Of a DNA stretch of 18,402 nt, positions 1 through 9,400 are shown one piece after another; the stretch's first letter is position 1; every line of letters starts with the position of its first letter. Under the pieces are notes generated by a model. The model was not told the origin of the DNA and did no database searches. It saw only the letters and a program-made list of their open reading frames with translations. The stretch comes from DTU019 sp050949825 (GTDB lineage: Bacteria; Bacillota; Syntrophomonadia; Syntrophomonadales; Syntrophomonadaceae), in NCBI GenBank assembly GCA_050949825.1, contig JBMNGL010000011.1, positions 1-18,402 of the forward strand, in the 5' to 3' direction. The position numbers and the translations under genes were made by a program.

Positions 1-664
1 GCAACCTACAATTCATCCTGAGCAACCTACAATTGTCATCCTGAGCGAAGCGAAGGATCTTCCCCCGTGGGCTATTCGCTGCGCGAAAGATCCTTCGGGC
101 GCTGCCCTCAGGATGACAAAAACCGGGGGACTTTCATAGCAATGTCAGGAGCGCTGCCCTTAAATACTGCCGTTGTCCTCCTGAGCGACCAACAATTGTC
201 CTCCTGAGCAACCTACAATTGTCATCCTGAGCGGCCTACAATTGTCATCCTGAGCGGCCTACAATTGTCATCCTGAGCAACCTATAATTGTCATCCTGAG
301 CGAAGCGAAGGATCTTCCCCCGTGGGCTATTCGCTGCGCGAAAGATCCTTCGGGCGCTGCCCTCAGGATGACAAAAACCGGGGGACTTTCATAGCAATGT
401 CAGGAGCGCTGCCCTTAAATACTGCCGTTGTCCTCCTGAGCAACCTACAATTCATCCTGAGCGGCCTATAATTGTCATCCTGAGCAACCAACAATTGTCA
501 TCCTGAGCGGCCTACAATTGTCATCCTGAGCAACCTACAATTGTCATCCTGAGCAACCTACAATTGTCATCCTGAGCGAAGCGAAGGATCTTTCCCCGTG
601 AGGCTATTCGCTGCGCGAAAGATCCTTCGGGCGCTGCCCTCAGGATGACAAAAACCGGGGGACT
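1..664 (-). repeat. Repeat array 1: palindromic cores with 23-bp tandem units
   Basis: Non-coding repeat array that runs off the left edge. Three palindromic cores lie at 34-118, 289-373 and 565-650, each bounded by the inverted 12-mers TGTCATCCTGAG and CTCAGGATGACA. Between cores are head-to-tail units of 23 bp (some 21 bp, missing GT) that end in GTCATCCTGAG and begin CAACCTACAATT or CGGCCTACAATT. There are at least two units before the first core, five between cores 1 and 2, and six between cores 2 and 3. Positions 31-186 and 286-441 are an exact 156-bp direct repeat, 255 bp apart. The third monomer stops abruptly at the end of the ABC gene, whose TAG stop is at 663-665. The cores are the reverse complement of those in the array at 4435-5917, hence the minus orientation. 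I see no gene here; the open frames are low-complexity translations of the repeat. Confidence 0.93.
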
Positions 665-2606
665 ATTGGGCAACGGCGGTAAACTGGCTGTTGTAGAGCT
701 CGGCATAGAAACCGTCCTGGGCCAGCAGTCCCCGGTGCGTCCCCTGTTCAACGATAGCGCCCTCATTCATCACCAGGATGAGATCCGCATCCCGTATGGT
801 GGACAGACGATGAGCGATGACAAAACTGGTGCGCCCCTGCATGAGATGGCCCATGGCCTTCTGTATCAAGAATTCCGTACGCGTATCCACATTGCTGGTA
901 GCCTCATCCAGGATGAGTATAGCCGGATCGGCCAAAATGGCCCGAGCGATGGTTAAAAGCTGCTTCTGCCCCTGCGAAATGTTGGAAGCTTCTTCATTCA
1001 AAACCGTATCATAACCATCGGGCAGCGTCATAATAAAATGATGGGCATGAGCTGCCCGCGCCGCATTCTCGATTTCCTCCATAACGGCTCCTTCACGCCC
1101 ATAAGCGATATTATCGCGGATAGTGCCATTGAACAGCCAGGCATCCTGCAGAACCATGCCAAACATGGTGCGCAAATCGCCCCGCCTGATGTCGCGGATA
1201 TCGACCCCATCCACGGTTATACGCCCACCCTGCACCTCATAGAAGCGCATGATCAGGTTGACCAGGGTGGTCTTGCCGGCCCCGGTAGGCCCCACAATGG
1301 CCACCGTCTGCCCGGCTTCTACATTTATGTTCAGATCCTCCATCAGGGGAGGGCCGTCACCATAGCCAAAGCGAACCTGCTCAAAGCGGACCCTTCCTTT
1401 GGGAAAGGGAATCACCGCAGCATCAAGCGGCTCTGGCACCTGTTCCTCTTCATCAAGTATGTCAAAAACCCGCTCCGCGGAAGCCACCGTGGACTGCAGG
1501 ATATTGGCGATATTGGCCACCTGCACAATGGGATGGGTAAACTGCCGAATATACTGCATAAAGGCCTGAATATCGCCTATGGCAATAACCCGCTGGGCCA
1601 CTAAAAGCCCGCCCACCACACAGACCACCACATAGCCGATGTTATTGACAAAATTCAGGGCCGGAAAAATAAACCCGGACATGAACTGCGCCTTCCAGCC
1701 CACAGTATAGAGACGCTGATTGATTTCCTTGAATTTCGCCACCGACTCCTCTTCATGCCCGAAAACCTTGACAATCTTATGCCCGGCATACATCTCCTCC
1801 ACATGCCCGTTCAATTCCCCCAGACACTTCTGCTGGGCGGCAAAATATTTATGCGAATAGCGGGCCACCCGGGCTGTCACCGCCACACTGACCGGCAGGG
1901 TCACAAAAGCAATCAAGGTCATCAAAGGACTGATGGAAAGCATCATTATAATAATGCCTATCACCGTAACCAGAGAGGTAATCAACTGTGTCAGGCTCTG
2001 CTGCAAAGTATTGGCGATATTGTCCATATCATTGGTCACCCGGCTCAGGATTTCCCCATGGGTTTGCTGATCGAAATAACGCAAAGGCAGCCTATCCAGC
2101 TTGTCTTTGACATCATTGCGCATCTGAAAAACTGTTTCCTGGGATACGCCGGCCATGATATAAGCCATGATATAGGACAGCAGAGCGCTAAACAGGTACA
2201 GCCCGACCAGCAACAGCAGGATGCGGGCAATATAATCAAAATCAAAACCGGCCACCGGCTGCTGGCGCAGTTGCTCAATCAAATGCAGCGGCATATTATT
2301 ATCCAGCGCCTGCTGCACCTGCAAATCACGCTGGTAACGAGCCCATACCCCTTCGCCCAATTTGGTGGTGGCCAGGCCCATGATCTTAGGGCCGGCGATG
2401 GAAAACACGGTGCTGGCGATAGCCAGAAAAAACACCACTGCAAAACGGCTTTGCTGCGGCTGCAGATAATAAGCCAGCCGTTTCATGGTGCCCTTGAAAT
2501 CGCGGGCCTTTTGAACCGGCATACCCATGGCACCGCGGCGGCCCGGACCCATCCGGCCCGGCGGCCGTGCCGGGGCTTTGCTTTTTCCGGCCTCATGGCT
2601 ACCCAT
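663..2606 (-). CDS. Heterodimeric ABC exporter, catalytic half (TMD-NBD fusion, TM288/BmrD/YfiC-like)
   Basis: 647-residue half-transporter with an N-terminal six-helix membrane domain (about residues 50-355) and a C-terminal ATPase domain. The ATPase shows Walker A GPTGAGKT (439-446), Q-loop Q487, signature ISQGQ (543-547), Walker B ILILDEATSNVD (563-574) with the catalytic Glu568, and H-loop His599. The signature departs from LSGGQ, as is usual in the partner that completes a degenerate ATP site. The 40-residue Gly/Pro/Arg-rich N-terminal tail before RDFKGT is common in this subfamily. It starts 2 bp after the stop of the upstream half-transporter and uses AGGAGGAG inside that gene's 3' end, so the two should be translated together. 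It is expected to export a drug-like or lipid-like substrate at the cytoplasmic membrane, but the substrate cannot be read from sequence. A repeat core lies 13 bp beyond the stop. Confidence 0.96.
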   Translation of the reverse strand: MGSHEAGKSKAPARPPGRMGPGRRGAMGMPVQKARDFKGTMKRLAYYLQPQQSRFAVVFFLAIASTVFSIAGPKIMGLATTKLGEGVWARYQRDLQVQQALDNNMPLHLIEQLRQQPVAGFDFDYIARILLLLVGLYLFSALLSYIMAYIMAGVSQETVFQMRNDVKDKLDRLPLRYFDQQTHGEILSRVTNDMDNIANTLQQSLTQLITSLVTVIGIIIMMLSISPLMTLIAFVTLPVSVAVTARVARYSHKYFAAQQKCLGELNGHVEEMYAGHKIVKVFGHEEESVAKFKEINQRLYTVGWKAQFMSGFIFPALNFVNNIGYVVVCVVGGLLVAQRVIAIGDIQAFMQYIRQFTHPIVQVANIANILQSTVASAERVFDILDEEEQVPEPLDAAVIPFPKGRVRFEQVRFGYGDGPPLMEDLNINVEAGQTVAIVGPTGAGKTTLVNLIMRFYEVQGGRITVDGVDIRDIRRGDLRTMFGMVLQDAWLFNGTIRDNIAYGREGAVMEEIENAARAAHAHHFIMTLPDGYDTVLNEEASNISQGQKQLLTIARAILADPAILILDEATSNVDTRTEFLIQKAMGHLMQGRTSFVIAHRLSTIRDADLILVMNEGAIVEQGTHRGLLAQDGFYAELYNSQFTAVAQ

Positions 2607-2608
2607 AA

Positions 2609-4336
2609 TTAAGCGATCTCCTCCTCTGACAGCTGTGAAAATACAATTTCCCGGTACACCTGGCAGCTTTTAAGCAGTTCCTGGTGGCGGCCCAGCCCCA
2701 CCACACGGCCTTCATCCAGGACCAGGATGCGGTCCGCATCTATCACCGTACTGACCCGTTGTGCCACCATAATTACCGTAGCCTGGCCGCTTGCACGCTT
2801 CAAAGAGGCGCGCAGCCGGGCATCGGTTTTAAAATCCAGGGCGGAAAAGCTATCGTCCAGGATTAAAATATCCGCTTTGCGCACCAGGGCGCGGGCAATG
2901 GATAAACGCTGCTTCTGCCCCCCGGAAAGGTTAGCGCCCCCTTGCGAAATGGCAGCATCATAACCATCCGGCATAAGCTCGATAAAATCACTGGCCTGGG
3001 CCACCTGGGCCGCATAGCGCACCTCTTCTGCACTGGCTTCGGGATTGCCATAGCGAATATTTTCCGCTACGGTGCCGCTGAACAGCACCGGGGTCTGGGG
3101 TACAAAACCGATTTTGGCGCGCAGATCTGCCTGTGTCATCTCGCGCACATCCATGCCCTGAACCAGCACCTGCCCGCTGTCCACATCAAAGAAACGCGGA
3201 ATCAGATTGATCAAAGTCGATTTGCCCGAACCGGTGCCGCCGATGATGGCCGTCACCTCGCCCGGACCGGCGGCAAAGGAAATATCCTTAAGCACCGGCT
3301 CAGCCGCGCCCGGATAAGAGAAGCTGACCTGGCGAAATTCCACCTGCCCCCGTGTTCCCGCAGGGGCTTGAGGCTGGGGCGGATCCACAATGTCCGCCTC
3401 CAGGTCCAGGACCTCATTGATGCGCAAGGCCGAAGCCTCAGCCCGCGGCAGCATAACAAACATAAAGGTCACCATTATAATGGAAAACATAATCAGCATG
3501 GCATACTGAATAAAGGCCATCATATCGCCGATCTGCATGCTGTTCTGGCTGATGCGCAGCCCGCCGAACCAGACGATGGCCACCGAAGTCAGGTTCATGC
3601 CGATATTCATGGCCGGATGCATAGCGGCCATTATGCGATTCACCCGAATGGCATTGTCAGTCAAATCACGATTGGCCGCCCCAAAGCGCCTGCTCTCGTA
3701 AGACAAACGGTTAAAAGCCCGGATGACACGGATCCCGGTCAGATTCTCCCGCAGCACCAGATTGACCTGGTCCAGTTTAATCTGCATGGCTTTGAACAGG
3801 GGCACCACCAGCCGGGCAATCAGGGCAATGGAGAGCAGCATCAGGGGCAGCACCACCGCCAGCAGCATAGTCAGGGCAGGATCGCGGGTGTAGGCCATGA
3901 AAATACCGCCCACACACATGATCGGAGCGGTGACCATAAAACGCAGCCCCACCACCAGCAGGGTCTGCACCTGGGTGATGTCATTGGTGGTGCGGGTAAT
4001 CAGCGAAGCCGTGCCGATCTGGTCAATTTCATGCAGCGAGTAACTGCTCACCCGGGTAAACACCCGGTCGCGGATGTCGCGCCCGAAGCTCATGCCGATG
4101 ATAGCCGCCAAGCAGCTGGCCGCGATGGAGCACAGACTGCCGCCCAGGGCAACCAGCAGCATATAGCGGCCCACCCGCCAGATATAGGCAGTATCGCCCT
4201 TCATCATGCCGTTGTTCACCATGGCCGCCATCAGCGTAGGCAGGTACAGATCAGCCAGCGATTGGGCCAAGAGCACCACTCCCACCAGCGCCAGTATGCC
4301 AGTATACGGCTTTAAACCGCCAAATAATTTCCACAT
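2609..4336 (-). CDS. Heterodimeric ABC exporter, degenerate-site half (TMD-NBD fusion, TM287/BmrC/YfiB-like)
   Basis: 575-residue half-transporter, first gene of the operon. A membrane domain (about 1-320) precedes an ATPase domain with Walker A GGTGSGKS (366-373), canonical signature LSGGQ (470-474) and Walker B ILILDDSFSALD (490-501). Asp495 stands where the catalytic Glu should be, and the H-loop has Gln526 instead of His (VAQRVST). Both changes mark a non-hydrolysing site. The next gene has the Glu and His but an altered signature, so the pair makes one consensus and one degenerate ATP site, as in TM287/288 and BmrCD. I chose the ATG at 4336 (MWKLFGGLKPYTG) because AGGGAG lies 11 nt upstream. 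An in-frame TTG at 4363 would add nine residues but has no comparable ribosome site. The substrate is unknown. Confidence 0.95.
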   Translation of the reverse strand: MWKLFGGLKPYTGILALVGVVLLAQSLADLYLPTLMAAMVNNGMMKGDTAYIWRVGRYMLLVALGGSLCSIAASCLAAIIGMSFGRDIRDRVFTRVSSYSLHEIDQIGTASLITRTTNDITQVQTLLVVGLRFMVTAPIMCVGGIFMAYTRDPALTMLLAVVLPLMLLSIALIARLVVPLFKAMQIKLDQVNLVLRENLTGIRVIRAFNRLSYESRRFGAANRDLTDNAIRVNRIMAAMHPAMNIGMNLTSVAIVWFGGLRISQNSMQIGDMMAFIQYAMLIMFSIIMVTFMFVMLPRAEASALRINEVLDLEADIVDPPQPQAPAGTRGQVEFRQVSFSYPGAAEPVLKDISFAAGPGEVTAIIGGTGSGKSTLINLIPRFFDVDSGQVLVQGMDVREMTQADLRAKIGFVPQTPVLFSGTVAENIRYGNPEASAEEVRYAAQVAQASDFIELMPDGYDAAISQGGANLSGGQKQRLSIARALVRKADILILDDSFSALDFKTDARLRASLKRASGQATVIMVAQRVSTVIDADRILVLDEGRVVGLGRHQELLKSCQVYREIVFSQLSEEEIA

Positions 4337-4389
4337 TACATTAAAAACTCCCTGAAAAGCCAAAATGACTTGTTTGCCTTGCTTCCACT

Positions 4390-4425
4390 AATGGTATTAT
4401 AACCGTTGTCATTGCAATGAGAAGC
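4390..4425 (-). promoter_or_regulatory. Candidate promoter of the ABC exporter operon
   Basis: On the minus strand a perfect TATAAT lies at 4401-4396, about 60 nt upstream of the ATG at 4336. The -35 region falls around 4418-4424 and is a poor match (TTCTCA-like), so the call rests on the -10 and on its position in the only short unique stretch between the operon and the repeat array that begins at 4435. Confidence 0.4.
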
Positions 4426-4434
4426 CCCCTGTTT

Positions 4435-5917
4435 TGTCATCCCGAAGGTAGCTCCCAGTCATGTCATCCTGAGGGCAGCGCCCGGTTATGTCATCCTGAG
4501 GGCAAAGCCCGGTCATGTCATCCTGAGGGCAAAGCCCGAAGGATCTTTCGCGCAGCGAACAACCCCCGGGAAAAGATCCTTCGCTTCGCTCAGGATGACA
4601 ACAGGGAAGGCTCAAGATGACACCAGCAGGGTTTTGTCATAGCTATGAAAGCCTCGTGTTTATGTCATCCCGAGGGCAGCCCCCGGTCATGTCATCCCGA
4701 AGGCAGCGCCCGGTCATGTCATCCTGAGGGCAAAGCCCGGTCATGTCATCCTGAGGGCAAAGCCCGAAGGATCTTTCGCGCAGCGAACAACCCCCGGGAA
4801 AAGATCCTTCGCTTCGCTCAGGATGACAACAGGGAAGGCTCAAGATGACACCAGCAGGGTTTTGTCATAGCTATGAAAGCCTCGTGTTTATGTCATCCCG
4901 AGGGCAGCCCCCGGTCATGTCATCCTGAGGGCAGCGCCCGGTTATGTCATCCTGAGGGCAAAGCCCGAAGGATCTTTCGCGCAGCGAACAACCCCCGGGA
5001 AAAGATCATTCGCTTCGCTCAGGATGACAACAGGGAAGGCTCAAGATGACACCAGCAGGGTTTTGTCATAGCTATGAAAGCCTCGTGTTTATGTCATCCT
5101 GAGGGCAGCCCCCGGTCATGTCATCCCGAGGGCAGCGCCCGGTTTTGTCATCCTGAGGGCAAAGCCCGAAGGATCTTTCGCGCAGCGAACAACCCCCGGG
5201 AAAAGATCCTTCGCTTCGCTCAGGATGACAACAGGGAAGGCTCAAGATGACACCAGCAGGGTTTTGTCATAGCTATGAAAGCCTCGTGTTTATGTCATCC
5301 CGAGGGCAGCTCCCGGTTATGTCATCCCGAGGGCAGCCCCCGGTTATGTCATCCCGAGGGCAGCCCCCGGTCATGTCATCCTGAGGGCAGCCCCCGGTCA
5401 TGTCATCCCGAAGGCAGCGCCCGGTCATGTCATCCCGAAGGCAGCGCCCGGTCATGTCATCCTGAGGGCAGCGCCCGGTCATGTCATCCTGAGGGCAGCG
5501 CCCGGTCATGTCATCCTGAGGGCAGCGCCCGGTTATGTCATCCTGAGGGCAGCCCCCGGTCATGTCATCCCGAGGGCAGCGCCCGGTTTTGTCATCCTGA
5601 GGGCAGCCCCCGGTCATGTCATCCTGAGGGCAGCGCCCGGTTATGTCATCCTGAGGGCAGCGCCCGGTCATGTCATCCTGAGGGCAGCGCCCGGTCATGT
5701 CATCCCGAGGGCAGCTCCCAGTCATGTCATCCTGAGGGCAGCCCCCGGTCATGTCATCCTGAGGGCAGCCCCCGGTTTTGTCATCCTGAGGGCAAAGCCC
5801 GGTTATGTCATCCTGAGGGCAGCCCCCGGTCATGTCATCCTGAGGGCAAAGCCCGAAGGATCTTTCGCGCAGCGAACAACCCCCGGGAAAAGATCCTTCG
5901 CTTCGCACCGGATGACA
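4435..5917 (+). repeat. Repeat array 2: five blocks of n x 27 bp plus a ~120-bp palindromic module
   Basis: Large tandem array made of five blocks. Each block is a run of 27-bp units (each begins TGTCATCC and contains GAGGGCAGCGCCCGGTCAT or close variants) followed by about 120 bp holding the palindromic core and a spacer. Blocks begin at 4435, 4663, 4891, 5092 and 5293, with 4, 4, 3, 3 and 21 units. Cores lie at 4516-4600, 4744-4828, 4945-5029, 5146-5230 and 5833-5917. Each core has outer arms TGTCATCCTGAG/CTCAGGATGACA and inner arms GAAGGATCTTT/AAAGATCCTTC around a G+C-rich loop, so it can fold as a long interrupted hairpin. Core 3 has one change in an inner arm at 5008. Core 5 has a diverged right end and lacks the spacer. 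The spacer motif TGTCATAGCTATGAAAG (4635-4651) has a reverse-complement counterpart in array 1 at 131-147, showing that the two arrays share an ancestral monomer. Confidence 0.93.
5293..5859 (+). repeat. 21-copy tandem run of 27-bp units
   Basis: Twenty-one consecutive 27-bp units (567 bp) form the longest run in array 2. The last unit is the left arm of the fifth palindromic core. Variation is confined to a few positions: T/C in CATCCTGAG or CATCCCGAG, AGCGCC/AGCCCC/AGCTCC, and GGTCATG/GGTTATG/GGTTTTG. Variants are interspersed rather than graded along the run. Because 27 is divisible by 3 and the unit lacks stops, both strands stay open, giving nine-residue peptide repeats (CHPEGSARS on plus, CPQDDMTGR on minus). 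I take these as non-coding. Confidence 0.92.
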
Positions 5918-6140
5918 CCTGACAGCAAAGCCCGAGGGTTCTTCTAATTGGAGTGACGTTTTCGTTTATCGTGATGCCTTGTGGCAAGGCTCTCTCCGGC
6001 CTTAACCATCTTCCCCTGCCACAATAACAGCCCTCTTCCCGGCGCTGCAGCTTTTTGTGCTATCGGTAAAGTTATTGCTCCTCACCATGCGGATGGCATA
6101 AAACGACATAATATCACAAATTACACCGGGTTATATATAC
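5918..6140. other. Intergenic stretch between repeat array 2 and the surface locus
   Basis: No convincing gene. A small perfect hairpin (GCCTTG, loop TGG, CAAGGC) lies at 5976-5990. The stretch becomes AT-rich after 6090 (a TTATATATAC run near 6131), where a promoter could lie, but no paired -35/-10 is clear. Confidence 0.5.
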
Positions 6141-6350
6141 AAAAATCATGCTTACAACGACATCAGACCCAATTTGTAAAAAAATTAATGAAAAATTTTG
6201 TGGAAATGAAGGTAACAATTGGTTATCATTATATTCAGGGTAAACAATATAGAGAAAATACCTTACTTATCTCACTTGTAAGCAGTAGCCCAATATCCAC
6301 AACTAAATAACCTAATCACAAGGACTGCCAGGCTGTGAAGCCTTTTTTTG
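6141..6350 (+). promoter_or_regulatory. Leader RNA/attenuator copy 1, upstream of SLH protein 1
   Basis: About 200 bp homologous to 13122-13313. Shared blocks include GACATCAGACC, TGTGGAAATGAAG, CAATTGG.TATCATT, a 22-bp block at 6270-6291 with one difference (CTCACTTGTAAG then AGTAGCCC), and ACTGCCAGGCTG just before a terminator. GTAGCC at 6285-6290 can pair with GGCTGT at 6331-6336, the 5' arm of that terminator, which would prevent its formation. A hairpin CGAAGC/GCTTCG follows at 6376-6394, before the ribosome site. The start of transcription is uncertain; an AT-rich stretch around 6217-6252 could be a promoter. It resembles no riboswitch class I know. Confidence 0.6.
6330..6349 (+). terminator. 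Intrinsic terminator in leader copy 1
   Basis: Stem AGGCT, loop GTGA, stem AGCCT, running directly into seven T residues (6343-6349). It lies about 75 nt upstream of the SLH gene it precedes, with no complete gene before it on this strand, so it fits an attenuator better than the end of an operon. Outer ACTGC/GCAGT arms also flank it. Confidence 0.7.
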
Positions 6351-6424
6351 CAGTGCTTTATTTTAATGTGCGCATCGAAGCGGGACCTGCTTCGGCCTAA
6401 CAGAATTATATAGGAGGGGAGAAA

Positions 6425-9400
6425 TTGCGTAACAAGAAATGGATCAGCCTGATCATCACTCTGACCTTGATGTGTACCATGGTATGCGGCGGCTTTGTTA
6501 CTGCGGCTGCCGGAGCCAACGGATTCAAAGACACCGGGGCTCACTGGGCCAAAGCGGACATTGACGAAATGGTGGCCAAAGGCATTGTGCAAGGCTACTC
6601 TGCGGACAACACCTTCCGACCGGACAACACCATTACCAGGGCCGAATTTGTCACCCTGGTAAACCGCGCCTTCCAATTCACTACCCCAGCAACAACACAG
6701 TTTACCGACGTTGCACCTGCCGACTGGTACGCCCAGCAGGTATCCTGTGCAGTTGCAGCAGGATATATCCAGGGATTCGGGGACGGCACCTTCAAACCCC
6801 AAAATCTCATCACCCGCCAGGAAGTTTTCACCATGATCGCGAGGGTATTGAAATTGGATCTATCCAGCGATAATACCATTTTACAACGTTTTCAAGACGG
6901 CGCCCAGATTCCCGAATGGAGCCGCGGCGCTATCATCGCCCTTCTGGAAAAAGGCCTTATCACTGCCTACCCGGACAACACCCTGAGATTTGCCCAAAAT
7001 ATGACCCGCGGCGAGTCGGTAGTTTTCCTGAAACGCAGCATGGCTGCCGAACCCGGGGTGACACCTCTAAAAGACTCCAGGGTATTTGATGCCGCCGGGT
7101 TTTTTGACGGGCAAAACGCGGTTATCGACGGCAATGTCACCGTTACCGCCCGGGATGTATCATTAAAGAACTGGATCATCAACGGCGACCTGATCATTGA
7201 CTCCTCAGTCGGCAATGGCACTGTATCTCTGCGCAATGTGCAGGTCAAAGGGACAATATATGTACGGGGCGGTTCTATAATTGAAATGAATGGCAACGCT
7301 CCCAGTGTCAAGGTGGAATCCAAAGACACCACCTTTAAACTGTTCAGCGGCACCATAGACCTGTTTGAAGCCGCCGCCCCGGCTTCCGACTGCACCCTTT
7401 ATGTGGCCAGTGGTGCTACGGTGAAAAAGGTCATCCTCAATTCACTCACCCGCTTGACCGGCAGCGGCCTTATCGTTCTCGCCCAGGTCAACGCAGACGG
7501 TTCAACCCGCTCACCCAATATCAACATCCAGACCGTACAATACGCCCCGGGTGTAACTGAACTAAAAATCTCCACAGCCGGCACCGGCGGAGGCGGAGGC
7601 GGCAGTAGCGGTGGCGGCACTGGCGGCACTGGCGGCACTGGAGACACTCCTACCTATCCGCTGCAGACCCCTGGTATTGTTGCTGGTTCAGCCTCGTTTG
7701 ACAATGCAACCACCCTGTCTGGATTGCCGGATGGTGTAGATGTCAGCGGTAGCCGCATAGATGTGGCTGCTCAGGACGGCATTACCCAGACCGGCATACC
7801 GATGGATATTTCCATAGAAGGATTATCACCTGACCAGCAGGCCGCCGGGATCATTATAAAAATGCCGACCAGCTCGAGCGCCTCGGTGCTGGGATACTGT
7901 AACAACGACCGCTGGGAAATAGTACCAGGTTCACAGGCTGTTAAAGAAAACGGAAAATGGTATGTTATCGGTCGTGTCGACCACTTTTCCATCTATGCGC
8001 CTCTAAAACTGACCGCACAATTAATCGCTGACAGCATAACCGGTACGGATGCCACAATCGGCAATCCGGTTCCGGCTCAGTATTTAACTTCTTTTATATA
8101 TCCAACCGTTCCCAGCGGCTGTACCATCAGTATTAAGAGCAGCAGCAATTCAAGTGCCATCAAGACAGACGGTACTGTCCATCTGGCGGGATCGGCTCAA
8201 CAATCAAACGTAGTTTTCACAGTTAATTATAACGGTAGCGCCGAATCCCAGGAAGTTACCGTTCGGGTTCTGGCATCCAGCAAAGCCGGCGCGGCTAAAG
8301 ATGCTCGCAGCGCATTAATCGCATTTCACCAGGCCCTGGCCGAAATTTCCTATTCTACGGATGTCAACCAGCTAAAAACAAACTTGCAAGCCTTCGAGGT
8401 TGGTCAAACCGACACATTGCAGACCTTGGTTGGAGCAGACAAAACCGTGAGCGACTTCTATGACCTGGCCCTGGCCACGAAGGCAGAGATGATGAACATC
8501 ATGTCCAACGACCGGGCTCGTCTTGTCAGCCTGAAGAACGCCTCAGAGAAGGAATTACAGGATCAAATCAGCATCTGGACCATCCTGGCCCTGCAAAATG
8601 TATGTGCCAATTCCGGATACTCATGGTTTACCAACGCGATGGACAACCTGGGTTGGACCCTTGCACAGGCAGCTGCACAGCAGGACGTGTTAGCCAATCT
8701 GGTTGATCCTAATATGGCAGCCCGTAAAGCCTTAACCCTCGGTTATATCAGGGCCAATACCTTGTTGACGGCAGGCAGTTGCGGATTGAGCAACACTTCC
8801 AGTACCGAATTCAAGCTCAGCATCCTGGGTCACAGCTACGGTAATGCTGCTGCCACCTTGTTTGATTGGTATAGCTCCAATAGTGCACTGGCTGCATTTG
8901 ATTTTCCATTCAGTGAGTTGACCGCAAAAGCCAGTGGGGATATTACCGTAACGGCCCGTCGTGCTGACAGCAGTGACCCTCAGGATTATGTGCTGCAATT
9001 CAAAGTAGGCATAAATCAGGCCGAACCCGGCATCTACACCGACAGCCTGTATAATGCCCTCGAAGGCGAGTCCTATAAAAAGCAATTGTTAGCCTATGGC
9101 GGCGATGGAAGCTATGTTTGGACAATAGCAAGCGGTGCCTTGCCAGCCGGAATGACCCTGAGCAGCAGCGGCATACTCAGCGGTATTCCAACTGAAACCG
9201 GTTCATTCTCGTTTGATGTGAAGGTTAGCAGCAATGACCAGGAAACAACCGGGAACTATTCTCTGCAAGTCAGCGCCAATGAGGGACGAGGGGATAAACT
9301 CGCCTATATCCTGGGCCAGATATACTACTACCTAGATACCGTTGAGAAAACCAGCATTAATAATGCCCGTAGCGCAACACAAACACTAACCGAGATTGAA

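Noticed and set aside
1..664. CRISPR array
   Set aside because: The 23-bp and 27-bp units are contiguous with no unique spacers, and no cas genes are present.
2942..4315. 457-residue plus-strand frame, with a 285-residue companion at 1755-2612
   Set aside because: Both are antisense to the ABC genes, rich in His/Gln from reversed codons, and have no domain or ribosome-site support.
4417..4848. Four ~67-residue frames over the shorter blocks of array 2 (4409-4848, both strands)
   Set aside because: These are the same repeat read in frame; the two plus-strand peptides are near-identical because the DNA blocks are duplicated.
1..5917. Composite transposon or insertion sequence
   Set aside because: The flanking arrays are inverted, but there is no transposase and no target-site duplication could be identified; only the bracketing geometry is reported as a finding.
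5275..5922. Long open frames on both strands of array 2 (211-215 residues of nine-residue repeats)
   Set aside because: The frames stay open only because the unit is 27 bp and lacks stops. They are mirrored on the other strand, have no convincing ribosome site, and encode low-complexity cysteine-, proline- and aspartate-rich repeats of a kind often mis-annotated from this repeat type.
6141..6350. c-di-GMP (GEMM) riboswitch, suggested by GGGTAAAC near 6238 and GTAGCCC at 6285
   Set aside because: The GGGTAAAC element is absent from the homologous leader at 13122-13313, and the required GACGCAAAGC-type block is missing from both.
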